Below, piece after piece: positions 47,703 to 58,351 of a stretch of 64,000 bases of DNA. The number at the start of each line of letters is the position of its first letter. Positions within the stretch are counted from its first letter, which is position 1. A program made the position numbers and the translations under genes. This DNA is from Bradysia coprophila (taxonomy: Eukaryota; Arthropoda; Insecta; Diptera; Sciaridae): positions 3,534,001 to 3,598,000 of the forward strand of contig NW_023503373.1 of assembly GCF_014529535.1 (NCBI RefSeq), given 5' to 3'. The notes beneath the pieces were generated by a model. It was given only the letters and a program-made list of their open reading frames with translations, was not told the DNA's origin and did not search any database.

Positions 47703-49892
47703 ATGGTGAGTGTACTTCTGCTGCAATTTACTGTCGGCGAAGATGTTAGACACAACGAAAAACCCTGTCAAATAATCCTATTTTCATCTTTGATTAGGTA
47801 CTAATTGCAGCCGCAGTATGTACGAAAGGCGGAAAGAGTGAGTATTTTCCTCATAAATTTGTGTAATATTCAGCGAAACAGGTGGAAACTAAATTAAAAT
47901 TAGTCAAAGTTTATCTTCCTTGTATTGACCGACGCTTGGCAGTTGTGTTGAATCATTTTATGTCGAAAAACATAGCCCTGGCGTCTGGTCACATTACAAT
48001 TCCTTCCGAAGTTCTTAAAAACTGATCGGCAAACTAACGAACCTAACAATTTTTCTCTCATCAATTTCAGCAATGATCTCGCGTCAATTCGTCGAGATGA
48101 CCAAAGCACGAATTGAGGGACTTTTGGCCGCTTTTCCGAAGCTAATGACAGCTGGAAAGCAGCATACCTTTGTCGAAACCGATTCCGTTCGGTACGTCTA
48201 TCAACCGATGGAGAAACTGTACATGCTACTGATCACCACGAAAACATCAAACATCCTCGAGGATTTGGAAACTTTGCGGCTATTTTCGAAAGTTGTAAGT
48301 TTGTTTACATCCGTGAAAGTGACAACACCAATTGAATCCTGTAAAATTCTCTCATTGAACAGATACCAGAATATTGTCGAAATCTGGACGAAAAAGAGAT
48401 CATCGACAATGCGTTCAATCTGATTTTCGCCTTCGACGAAATCGTAGCGTTGGGTTACAGGGAAAGTGTTAATTTGGCACAAATCAAAACATTTGTCGAA
48501 ATGGATTCACACGAAGAGAAAGTGTATCAAGCCGTTCGGCAGACGCAAGAGCGTGAAGCTAAACAGAAAATGCGTGAAAAGGCGAAAGAGTTGCAGCGCC
48601 AACGAATGGAATTCGGTAAAAAAGGTTTGGGTCGCAGCAATTACAGTGGCGGTGGTAGCGATGCATTTGGTTCGAGCGGAGGAATATCTAGTTCATCATC
48701 CATATCAACATCACCTATGGCCATGAGCGAATTGAAACCGTCGCCAGCTATTTCGAAACCGGCACCATCACGGAATGCTCTTAAGTTGGGCGGCAAAGCC
48801 AAGGATGTGGATTCATTTGTGGATCAATTGAAAAGTGAGGGCGAGAAAATTTCTAATGCTCCGGCCAATGCTCCAACTAGCTTGTCGGTGGCATCACGTC
48901 CGAAACCAGACGTTGTAACGGATTCGTAAGTGGTGCCAAAAATCCTCTAAATTTTTCAAATTTTCTGAAATCATCCATTTCACAGAGTTCATCTTCGAAT
49001 GGAAGACAAAGTCGTGGTTCGAATTGATCGTGACGGCAGTTTACAAGCATTCGAATTATCTGGATTGCTGACGCTGAGAATATCCGATGAAAAAATGGCT
49101 CGAATCAAAGTGGAAATTCAAAACAATGATGCAAAAGGAATTCAGCTTCAGACCCATCCCAATGTCGACAAGGAATTGTTTAAGACGCGTGGCCTGATCG
49201 GTTTGAAGAATTCAGCAAAACCATTCCCATTGAACACAGACGTTGGCGTTTTGAAATGGCGTTGGCAAACACAAGACGAATCATCGGTTCCGTTAACAAG
49301 TAAAATTTGTCGTCTGTCGACTTTGTCAACTTTTCTCATTTGTTTCACAATTATATCTTTGCAGTTAACTGCTGGCCTTCTGAAAACGGTGAGGGTGGCT
49401 GCGATGTTAACATTGAATACGAACTGGAACACCAACGTTTGGAGTTGCAAGATGTTTGCATTTCTATTCCACTACCGTGAGTATTTATTGGACCTGAAAC
49501 CACGATCCATCTGAGTGACCATTTCCCTAATAGATTAAACTCGCATCCATCTGTTGCTGAATGTGATGGCGACTATCATCACGATTCGCGCAAAAATGTT
49601 CTACAGTGGAATCTACCTGTCATCGATGCGTCAAACAAAGCTGGATCCATGGAATTCAGTGTACCAGCTTCAATTCCGGGTGACTTTTTCCCAGTTCAGG
49701 TAGCATAATTTTACCAGTTGAACTGATGGGAGCATATAATGAACCGACTTTTCTTCTCAACAGGTTTCGTTCTCTTCAAAGATTCCATATGCTGATCTAA
49801 AGGCAACCAACGTTTTGAATGTCGACGATGATAGTGCAGTTAAATTTTCAACTGAGACAGTATTCTATCCAGACAAATACGAAATTGTCTAA
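47703..49892 (+). CDS. deltaCOP: Coatomer subunit delta (archain)
   Basis: Subunit of the COPI coat for retrograde Golgi-to-ER and intra-Golgi vesicle traffic. Eight exons: 47703-47705 (ATG alone), 47798-47837, 48071-48294, 48363-48925, 48986-49299, 49365-49476, 49534-49699, 49764-49892, giving 516 residues. The N-terminal longin-like domain starts [21 protein letters not shown] charged helix follows ([20 protein letters not shown].., about 165-200), then a Ser/Gly/Pro-rich linker. The mu-homology domain spans about 280-516 ([40 protein letters not shown]). A first coding exon holding only the start codon is unusual but fits because MVLIAAAV is the invariant start of the family. AATAAA lies at 50001-50006. 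Confidence 0.96.
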
Positions 49893-50000
49893 TTGCTTGA
49901 TTTATGTATTATTGTTCGTCGATGAACTTATTCATTTCTATAGAGTTAATTGGAATGTCTTTATATTTTAATGATTGCCGTTATGAGCAAATCTGATACG

Positions 50001-50006
50001 AATAAA
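50001..50006 (+). terminator. Polyadenylation signal of delta-COP
   Basis: AATAAA 109 bases after the TAA stop; it is the first perfect hexamer downstream that I see. Confidence 0.5.
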
Positions 50007-50394
50007 CCATTATACTGAGATAAGGAGGTAGCGTTAACAAAAAATTTCTTTGTGTGATCCATTCTTTCAGAGCGTCGGCAACTGTCTGGAATAACTCGTT
50101 CATTCAAAACTATAGTCATAATTCTCAAGCATTCGCAGGTCTTCAGCAATTCCTATCTTTAAAAAGTTAGTAAACCTAGCGAATTGGCAGCTTTGAGTTA
50201 TTTGTCATTCTCAAAAGTCCATAAATCTCTAAGTCAGAATGGTCAGAATGGATCCTAGATTTTTACTAAGGCAACGGATGCTGTGGAATCGCGTTTGTAT
50301 CGATTACATGAAATTATTTTCAACAAGAGAAGTAATAGACCTAGTTATTGTATGCTGCAAGGTTAATACATTAATGTTGTGCTGACGAGGAGTG

Positions 50395-50715
50395 AAGTAA
50401 GAGGGGAAAACAGCTCCGGAAAGTCGTGGCCCTGGGCAGAAAAAAGTCACGAAATCGTGCAGAAAGTTAAAAAGTTAAGTAAAGTTACAGATAGTCACCA
50501 AAAGTCACGTTCCGAAGATCACAGATAGTATCGGAAGGTCCCGTAAAGTCACGAATAATCCCGGAAATTCACTGAAATCACGAAAAATCGCAAAAGTGGC
50601 GGAAAGTGACGTGAAAGTCACGATTAGTCAAGGAAAGGCCACGAAGTCATGTAAATTCGACGGTATCTGAAAAATTCCGGATCTATTCAAAAAGTCATGG
50701 GAGTCATGGAAAAGT
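50395..50715 (+). repeat. Degenerate short-period repeat rich in AAAGTCACG
   Basis: The sequence is built from many loose copies of [A/G]AAAGTCACG[A/T]AA-like words 10-20 bases apart (for example at about 50426, 50485, 50498, 50548, 50616), interspersed with CGGAA. It looks like an old simple-sequence satellite. Confidence 0.6.
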
Positions 50716-51201
50716 ACTGGCCGGCTTTTATCGAAGTAGTTTCCCCTTGGTGAATTTACTCACATTGCCGAAATAGTAAGCATGTCAGTTTTAGAAGCAA
50801 AAATAGATTCAAATATGGAAAGGTCTTCCACCGGCAATTTACATTCATCTGAACTGAAGACTATTTTGCAAGGTATTTCCGACTCAGCGCTCCGGTGACT
50901 GCAAAAATAACAAACATTTTTGTGGTGATATGATATCAACCGATAGGACACGCTGAGCACAAGAATCACTTCGAAATGATAGAGAGTGGATAGAGTGCCA
51001 TGGAAGCTGAATTCGGAGTTTTGAGCACAGTACTTTAAGTACAGGAATTTAACAAGAAACCCTATCGATTGAAAAATGATTTGGGAAAATCAGTCTGTTC
51101 ATTTCCAATTTCCACTTACCTCTACTTTCGACCTCAACAGCTGCTGCAATAATATTGATTTCATGAATTTACTACATTCGACAGTAACAATTCGGCCAAT
51201 T

Positions 51202-54011
51202 TTATTCGAAAATTGTTTCAAATCTGGTCATCAAAATGGTCTTTGCTTCGCAATCAGCCAATGCTGTTATACCAGCCCTGATTTCCGTCACCGACGCTTC
51301 AATGTCGTCATGGAATCGTTCGGACAGCGACAATATCATCGGATACGCGTTTAGCAGCAATTCATCATAAATCCGAACAGTTTGCATGGATGTGAAAACG
51401 CGAAACTGCTGACTAATGAGATCGGCTTTGTCGGCTGGTGTTGTCTTACACGGTGCCATGCAATCCTGCATTCAATGAGTTTTGTTTAGAAATATTTTTT
51501 GTAAACGTGACAAGGATGCAACCACTCACCAGAACAATTTTTATGTAATTCTGCATGCATAATCTCACACAGTTCAGAGAGTTGGCATTATCAGTCTTTT
51601 TGACGATTTCAAACAAAACGATCATAACGTCTTTGAAGTAGGGATGTAACTGTTGGTTCTGTGCCAGCCATTCTGCCTCCTTACGTGTACAACGAATGAA
51701 ATTTTCACATACGATTCCGGTTGCTTCCGGACGAGAAAGATTGTTGAAATCAGTTCCGAATATGAATTGATCCAATTTGATGGATGGATCTCCCATTTTG
51801 AGACTCAATTTATGGAAGTAGTAACGAGTGATTGGCTTAAGGCTTGCAATTTTCGACAATATCCATTTCTTATCTGCAATATCAACAAGAGGTCGAAGAG
51901 TTTTTACGAATCTCTGAATTTGTTAAATGAAATGACCTACCAGTATCCGTACCAACTGGAAGGAACTTCTTCATCACCTCGCGTATGACGTCAATGGCAA
52001 TGACAACAATGCTTTCCAATTCGTCGGTGTATTTAATCATATCCCATCTGCATTGGTCCAACACCTGTCCGCACATTACCAATACAGGAGGACATAGTTT
52101 TTCGAAATTGTACCTGTGCGATATGAGCAGCAGTGACTTCAAGAAGCAAATGATTTTTGTATGACTTTTTTCCGACAGAGCCTTGCTCAGTGGTTTGTAT
52201 AACCACGTCTGTATGAACTGAGGCTTAGCAATCACGTCGGCAAAGAACAAACGGCTCATAAATTTCGGTATGGTGGCTCGTTCTTTAACGTTGAGCCCAT
52301 CGAATTCTCTTTCGAACAAGTCTTTGAGTTCATTTTCAATTAGCTTCAATGACACCGTCTTCACCGACACTATGAATTTCGTCAGCTCTTCGATCTCTTG
52401 TTCGTTCTGCAGGGCACGCTTAAAAATTGTTTTGTAGAATTGAACTGGGTTCTGTGCCATGATCTTAAACGACAATTTCGAATACAATTCTTGCGTAGAT
52501 TTGTTAAACATTTCGACCAGTGCCTGCAACGAGAAATTGGCCGATTCCAATGTTCGGCCTGTTTCGCATTGCATGGCAATCAATTGAACGATAATTTCGT
52601 GGATTTGAGTGAAAGGCAAATGTTCGATTGAATTGATTACCAACTCTTTGACATTATCCTCCACATTCTCAGCGGTCTTGATGTAATTCACGATGGCAAC
52701 AACATTTTCAACGGTGAAGTACTTGACGTTTTGTTCCAGCGTTTCCATGCACTCATCATTTTCGAATATCAAGAGACCACGGCTTATTAATTCAGCAATC
52801 CAAATTGCTCGTGTATCATTCTCCGACAACATATTGTCCAATTTGTTGAGAACATCTCCGATCGTTGCTCGTTTTGCTTTTTCTTCCGGTGATAGCGGCT
52901 TAATTGAGATGCTTTGCAACTGTGCGAGAACGTCATGCTTGAAGCATTCATTGAGTTGAATTAAATTGCTGACATTGTAAGCAGCTTCCCCGACTACACT
53001 TTGAAGGGTATGTTCGTCGTCAATATCCTCTTCCACCCAGTTCAAAAAGGTATCGATGTTTACCATCATCACATTGGTTTGCAATGAATTTAGGAGAGCG
53101 GTGTTGATCTTGTGCAACGTTTCGTTTACCGGTTCGCTGTAGACATGACTGTGGTTGTCGATCAACTTGTCTTTTTCGCTCATCAACGAATAAATTAGAA
53201 ATTTCTTGTCAACGTCCAATTCCGGTTTCGTTTTGTACAGACCGAAACATTTGATGATCATCAACAGATTGTGATGCAATACATGGCCGGTGTAGAGAGC
53301 ATATTTGAATTTGGAAAAGTTGCTAAACTTCTCCGCATCTGGCACAAAAAAGTGTCTCAAAAAGTCGCAGAAATGATCGAAATATTTGCCCAGAATAATT
53401 TTTTTGTCCACACTTCCCATGATACGATAATCGGATCTGGTAATGTTCAAGTAAATGGCGCAGATTAATTTGTCCACACAATCGAGCACTTGATGCGGAT
53501 CTGCGAATTTCAAACTGTCCACCGCCATTTCAATGAACTGCAGCGAAAACCAAATCGGTGCATAGGCAACGCATTCGTAAAAGTATTCATTCAGGCGCAG
53601 TTCCCAAATGAGCGACAGTAGAAGCATTTTTGATATTTGTGGTATCGTTTCCAGCAGATGAACGACATTATAGTCTTCCGCGAGATTGTATTTGAATGTG
53701 GCTTCGGTATTTAAGATCAAATAGAATGTGATTTTACGCAGCTCGGTTTCGTGTAGTTGGTGTTGCACTTCGTTGTCGGTAGTAGTGTAATTCTTGGACA
53801 CTAAATAGCGACGTAATCGGCCAGCAATCTCGGTTATATAAATCTCATTTCCTAAAAAAAACAAAGATTCCGATAAATAGTCGTTCGAGAATGAATCGTT
53901 CGGAGTAGATTATATACCACCGCGGATCTGAAGTTTATGCAACGGTTTTACGAACTGATTAACATAGTTGAATATTGACTGGATGTTGGCGAAATCCTCG
54001 CAGAAATTCAT
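51202..54011 (-). CDS. Unassigned 870-residue, alpha-helical protein
   Basis: Four exons, 53918-54011, 51941-53851, 51530-51873 and 51202-51465, join in phase from ATG at 54011 (MNFCEDFANIQSIFNYVNQF) to TAA at 51202. I do not recognise the family. The chain is rich in Leu, Ile, Lys and Glu in amphipathic helix patterns throughout, with no Gly/Pro-rich linker, no membrane segment and no clear catalytic motif. That suggests a HEAT/ARM-like solenoid or scaffold. Residues about 340-360 (SPEEKAKRATIGDVLNKLDN) form a polar break. Codon use and clean splicing show a real, constrained gene. It is convergent with delta-COP. A TATCGATA-rich insertion lies about 370 bases upstream. Gene reality is well supported; function is not. 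Confidence 0.8.
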
Positions 54012-54380
54012 TGTTAAATTAAATAGATTTTATAGAGAATCACTAAGGAATCGATTATAAGGAACAAAACGTTGTTTACTAATCGCGCGCAAGAAAATAT
54101 CAACAAAAAATGCTGGAGTTACAATGTGTGATAGTTTCTTGGCTGCCTCTTCTGTCAATTTTCTTACATCATGAATTTTAGTGGGTAAAGTTCAAATCTA
54201 CAGTTTACCATTTATTGTCTACAAAACCTATGGAGTTTGTGTGATTTTCATTAAAGTGAATCATGGAGATTGCGATTTTCACATATAAGTGGACGTAAAA
54301 GTTGGAAATTATACGTAAACTCACCATATACTTTGAACACTCTGACAGCTTCACCGTCACAGAGAACCCTAACCTCAACT
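54012..54380. promoter_or_regulatory. Presumed promoter region of the 870-residue gene
   Basis: Upstream sequence between the start codon at 54011 and the left direct repeat of the TATCGATA insertion. No specific core element was confirmed. Confidence 0.3.
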
Positions 54381-54760
54381 AGGCATGGGCGATAATGAAA
54401 ATGATTATCGATAATTATCAATTATCGATAATCGATAATTATCGACTTTTTTTATCGAAAATTATAAAAAAAATATCGATAATCGATAATTATTGATATT
54501 TTGATAATTATCAAGATATCGATAATTCGATATATCGATATTTCGGTCCGAAAATCCGATATTTATCGATATATTCCGATATATCGGTATATTATCATGA
54601 ATTTTCAGATAAATATCAAAATATCGATATTTTGATAATTATCGAATTTCGATATTTTGATAATTATCGATAATTATTAAATTATCGATAACGATATGAT
54701 TAATCAGTTATCGATAATTTCTTTCGATTGATATTATCGATAATTTTGAACGCCTCCCAT
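54381..54760. mobile_element. TATCGATA-rich insertion flanked by 14-bp direct repeats
   Basis: About 350 bases (54391-54745) consist almost only of overlapping ATTATCGATAATTATCGATA-type words. The block is bounded by CCCTAACCTCAACT at 54367-54380 and again at 54761-54774, an exact 14-base duplication. Short GC-richer ends are present (AGGCATGGGCGATAATG at the left; GAACGCCTCCCAT at the right, reading ATGGGAGGCG on the other strand). The long target duplication fits retroposition better than a cut-and-paste transposon. Confidence 0.7.
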
Positions 54761-55053
54761 CCCTAACCTCAACTCAGTAAGCAATATAAATTATTTAGCA
54801 GCCGTTTAATTTTGTGTTTTGTTGAGAACAACAAAAACGTTACATGAAAAAAAAGTTAAATTATTTCTTGTTTGGCGCAAGTTCACATTATTTTACAAGA
54901 AAAGCGTTGAGTTTATTTTCAAACGAGAATAGTGCTGGCTCATTTTCGCTGCATATATTTTTAGGTTATGTTCTCTGTTGATGATTTTTGACGTTTGGAA
55001 TAACCTTGGGCTTGATCATAGCACTGGTCCTATCACGAATACTCACTTTTCCC

Positions 55054-55090
55054 AAGGCTGTATACTTTGGGGAGGTCACGCAGACGCGAT
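55054..55090 (+). mobile_element. Terminal end of a CAAGGCTG-type hAT-like MITE
   Basis: CAAGGCTGTATACTTTGGGG followed by AGGTCACGCAGA is identical to the left end of the MITE at 40971. I do not find the matching opposite end, so this is a truncated or diverged copy. Confidence 0.6.
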
Positions 55091-55513
55091 CCAACGTCAG
55101 AAACGTGTGTTTTTATTCACACCAAAAACATCATGACTCCTGTCACTGCACTGCTCCTAGCATAAGCACTAAATTTTAATGAAAACAAGTCACCTATATT
55201 TACAAACGAAACCACGGCAGCGTAAAATAAACCAGGCAGTAGCGGTTCATTTTCGAAACGTCAAATAAGGGACCTAATACACTGTATGAAAATGAACTCA
55301 AATGAACACTGACATAAATTGAAAAATTTTATCCGCAAAAAATATAGGGCTACTAGATTGTTCAGATCCCTAGTCAAATCAGAGCTCCTGCCTGGTTAAC
55401 TTTACTCTGCCGTGACGAAACGCATTGCCTATTTCTAATGTTCATGCTCGGAGTAGAGGTATAGAGCTGAGACTTGATCTTTATTGACTATCAAATGTAA
55501 TAAATAATATATA

Positions 55514-55571
55514 TTACACACTTGTCACGAAGAAGTCGAGGCTTGCCGAGACTGATAGTGACAAGTGTGTA
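55514..55571. repeat. Foldback element with CGAGGCTTGCCGAG loop
   Basis: TACACACTTGTCAC and GTGACAAGTGTGTA are exact arms. The loop is another GC-rich CGAGGC..GCCGAG sequence. Confidence 0.75.
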
Positions 55572-56087
55572 CTCTATTTTATCACATAAGCGAAAACGAG
55601 ACAATAACATAGACCTGAAGTGTAATTTTTGAATTAAACTTCTAGTTAAGTAATTTTGACAGCCGAACACCGCGTGTATGTGATAATAAAAATTAGTTCG
55701 AGACTACGTCTCAAATTACAGTTACGAGAGTGTACCTCAGGTAGAGGTAGGTTTCATTCATTACCTCAAGCTCAGTAAATAGTTAATTTATTACTAGAGT
55801 TGCTGTGCTTATGTTATATTTACATCAAATTGGATATTGGTAAGACGTGTGCTGAATTTATTATCGATCGACCCAAGTCGAAAGAGGCGCTGTTGTAGAT
55901 TAGATTAGATCATAGAGGTAGACTACCTAGAGGAATTATGACCCGAAATTCATTGAAAAATTATGTCACACACACCACTAACACGAAAACGTCAACTTTG
56001 CTTTGCTTTCGACGTTATGAGTTCCTTTACTTTTGACATTAAGAGTCCCAATGAACGATGTTCTGTTACAGAGTGTTATGATGAAAG

Positions 56088-56170
56088 AGAAGAAGATACT
56101 TTGACAAGTACCCCAAGGCAAGTTATAATAACTAGTCTTCGGTTTTCTCAGTCTGATCATAATAGTCTAA
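56088..56170 (+). repeat. Copy of the dispersed CAAGGCAAGTT repeat
   Basis: GAAGAAGATACTTTGACAAG.. then CCCCAAGGCAAGTTATAATA and TAGTCTTCGGTTTTCTC match the block at 21680-21760 almost base for base. Confidence 0.7.
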
Positions 56171-56269
56171 AAGGGTTCAAGCCACATATATCTTCTGTCT
56201 CGTTTTTCCGTACAGCTGTCAAATTTGAAAATGAGACAAAAAGTGTATGTGGCTTGCACCCTTTGCACC
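56168..56269. repeat. Foldback element, about 35-bp arms
   Basis: AAAAGGGTTCAAGCCACATA..GTCTCGTTTTTC is inverted in GAAAATGAGAC..TATGTGGCTTGCACCCTTT. Confidence 0.75.
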
Positions 56270-56350
56270 CAAGTTGATTCTTTTAACAGTCTGTACACGG
56301 AGCTGTCACACACACATTTAACACGTAGTGGTTAATGCTCGAGCAGGCAC

Positions 56351-56463
56351 TTTAGGCACACCGGAAAGTAAGGGAGTCAAGGAATACCTCCAAAAAAAAA
56401 TTCTAAAAATCAAAAGTCAAATTTTTTTACTCGACTTCCTTAGCACTTTCCGGTGTGCCTTAA
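56351..56463. repeat. Foldback element, GGCACACCGGAAAGT arms
   Basis: TTTAGGCACACCGGAAAGT at the left and ACTTTCCGGTGTGCCTTAA at the right form arms continuing into AGG.AGTC/GACTTCCTT. It is enclosed by a second, wider inverted pair (ATTTAACACGT at about 56317 and ACGTGTTAAAT at about 56488). Confidence 0.75.
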
Positions 56464-58351
56464 GTTGACGAGTCACAATAGCCGGCAACGTGTTAAATAT
56501 ATGATTTTTCATTTTAATTTGTCGTTTGTTCTATTGAGATGGCCCTTGGATTAGATTAGAATTATATGAGCATCTAGACTAGATCATCCAATATCACCTA
56601 TAGCTATCGTGCGTTAGAAACTTTTTATTTTTAACAAATTGCACGTATGTGTCTTAGTCTTTAGGATAATTAGCATATGACCATGGCATTCAAACAGATC
56701 AACCGTAATCTACAGGTCCGATACATATTAATTAGGTACGACTATTTGAATCGTTTCGACGCAAAACTTTATTCTAATTAAAAGTATGTTTTATTTATAA
56801 CATTCATTTTTTCATAATAATAACGCCCGCACTGCAAAGCATTTTGTCAGCCGCTCAAAAATTGACTGAAGCCGGTATAACTAGAAATTTGTTTGAGCTG
56901 CCTGGTAGTTAGAACTAAATAATTTGGCCACATTTTTAATGAGTAGAATGCATGAAAAAAGTGTAAAATCGAATTCGTATTTTCGTAATTTTTTATGGGC
57001 GGATGTAACTGTGTTTCAACGTTTAAGCATATAAAACATGGGTTCATTCTGGAGGCGTAGAACAGCCTTTGGCTTAGAATCATGTTTTGCGTCAATGAAA
57101 AATACCTTGTCTGGATGCTCTAACCTTTTTTACTTCTAACCTAACCTAATTGAACATGAACTAAATGAAGAAAACTATTTTTTAAGTTCCTGATACCAAA
57201 ATTACTTCCGTCATTATCTAATACAAAACATAAGAGCTATGCAAGATAATGTCTTTAGTTTGACTATTAAATTTATAGAAATAGCGCCGTTACTAATGGA
57301 TACTTAATTACTAAAAATAATTTCTTTATGATTGCATCCGCGTGATATGACTCGAACTTAATGGATTCCTTTTAGAATAGCTATATATAGTTAATGGAAT
57401 CGACAAATATTTTCTTCGATGCAACTATATAAATGGCAAAGTAAACAATTTTTGTTTCATTGTAACTAGCTTACAGGTATGCAAAATTTAGTGTGTTAAA
57501 AGAGCTGCTGTTCAATATTAATAAATTATGTAACTAAGTATACATGTATGCGGTAAATTAGAAGCTAATTCTTTAAGTCCATTGCAACATGAAGGTGGAT
57601 CAGATATATCACGATATTTTTGAGCATGCAGTGTGGGGAAAAATCAGATTGCATCTATTAACAAACTGTATCAGGGTGTAATCACTAAATCAATTACTTT
57701 ATCACCAAAGTATCACCTATTGTACAATACAAAATCTTTTACTTCATAATAATAACAATTAGTTCAAACACACTCTGCTGTACATAAAACAACAGCTAGA
57801 GCTAGATAATATAAAGTTTGTACAACTTGTACCAACTAAACCTTTGCCGTCAACTCGCTTATCTATTGTCTGGTTCATTGAACTCTTTAAACATCACCCC
57901 ATGTCTCTTAAAAAGATAACAGACTACTTGCGGAGCTACAGTTCTTTACAAATACCTCTGCATATTTCTTAAGGGTACAGCATTATCTCACTCATACCAT
58001 TATGAATTGAAAATTTTCAGAGTAGAGAAGAATCAAATTTTCAAGAGCAAAATGTTAACTCAACGTTTTTTTGTTCTCAAGTAATTCCATTGACTATGCG
58101 CGCAACAGCCAACCACTGTGCATAGCATTACCGGCCGGCACATTAACCACGTAGGAGAAAACCGAAACTTCGTTCATTATTCGGTTCAGTAATTGGTGGT
58201 ATATTTGGTGATGAAGACGTGTTTTCCCCGATAACTAAACTGATACGTATATTGAATATTATATTGTGAACGAAGGTGTCTGTAAAATCGATATAGTCAG
58301 TTCATCTGTAAACACATAGCAACTATAAGTGTTGGAAATTATTTGATCAGA

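Larger units (their letters stand above)
49893..51201. other. Convergent spacer between delta-COP and the 870-residue gene
   Basis: Apart from the delta-COP 3' end and the degenerate repeat, no gene or RNA is recognised. Confidence 0.5.
54775..58351. other. Gene-poor, repeat-rich spacer upstream of Inos
   Basis: No gene supported. Contains the MITE end at 55054, foldbacks at 55514, 56168 and 56351, the dispersed repeat at 56088, and at about 57728 a copy of ACAAAATCTTTTACTTCA. The Inos promoter should lie at the right; TCAGT at 58297-58301 matches an arthropod initiator and is about 50 bases from the start codon. Confidence 0.5.

Noticed and set aside
51076-51354. Plus-strand frames opposite the 870-residue gene
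   Set aside because: Shadows of the real minus-strand exons.
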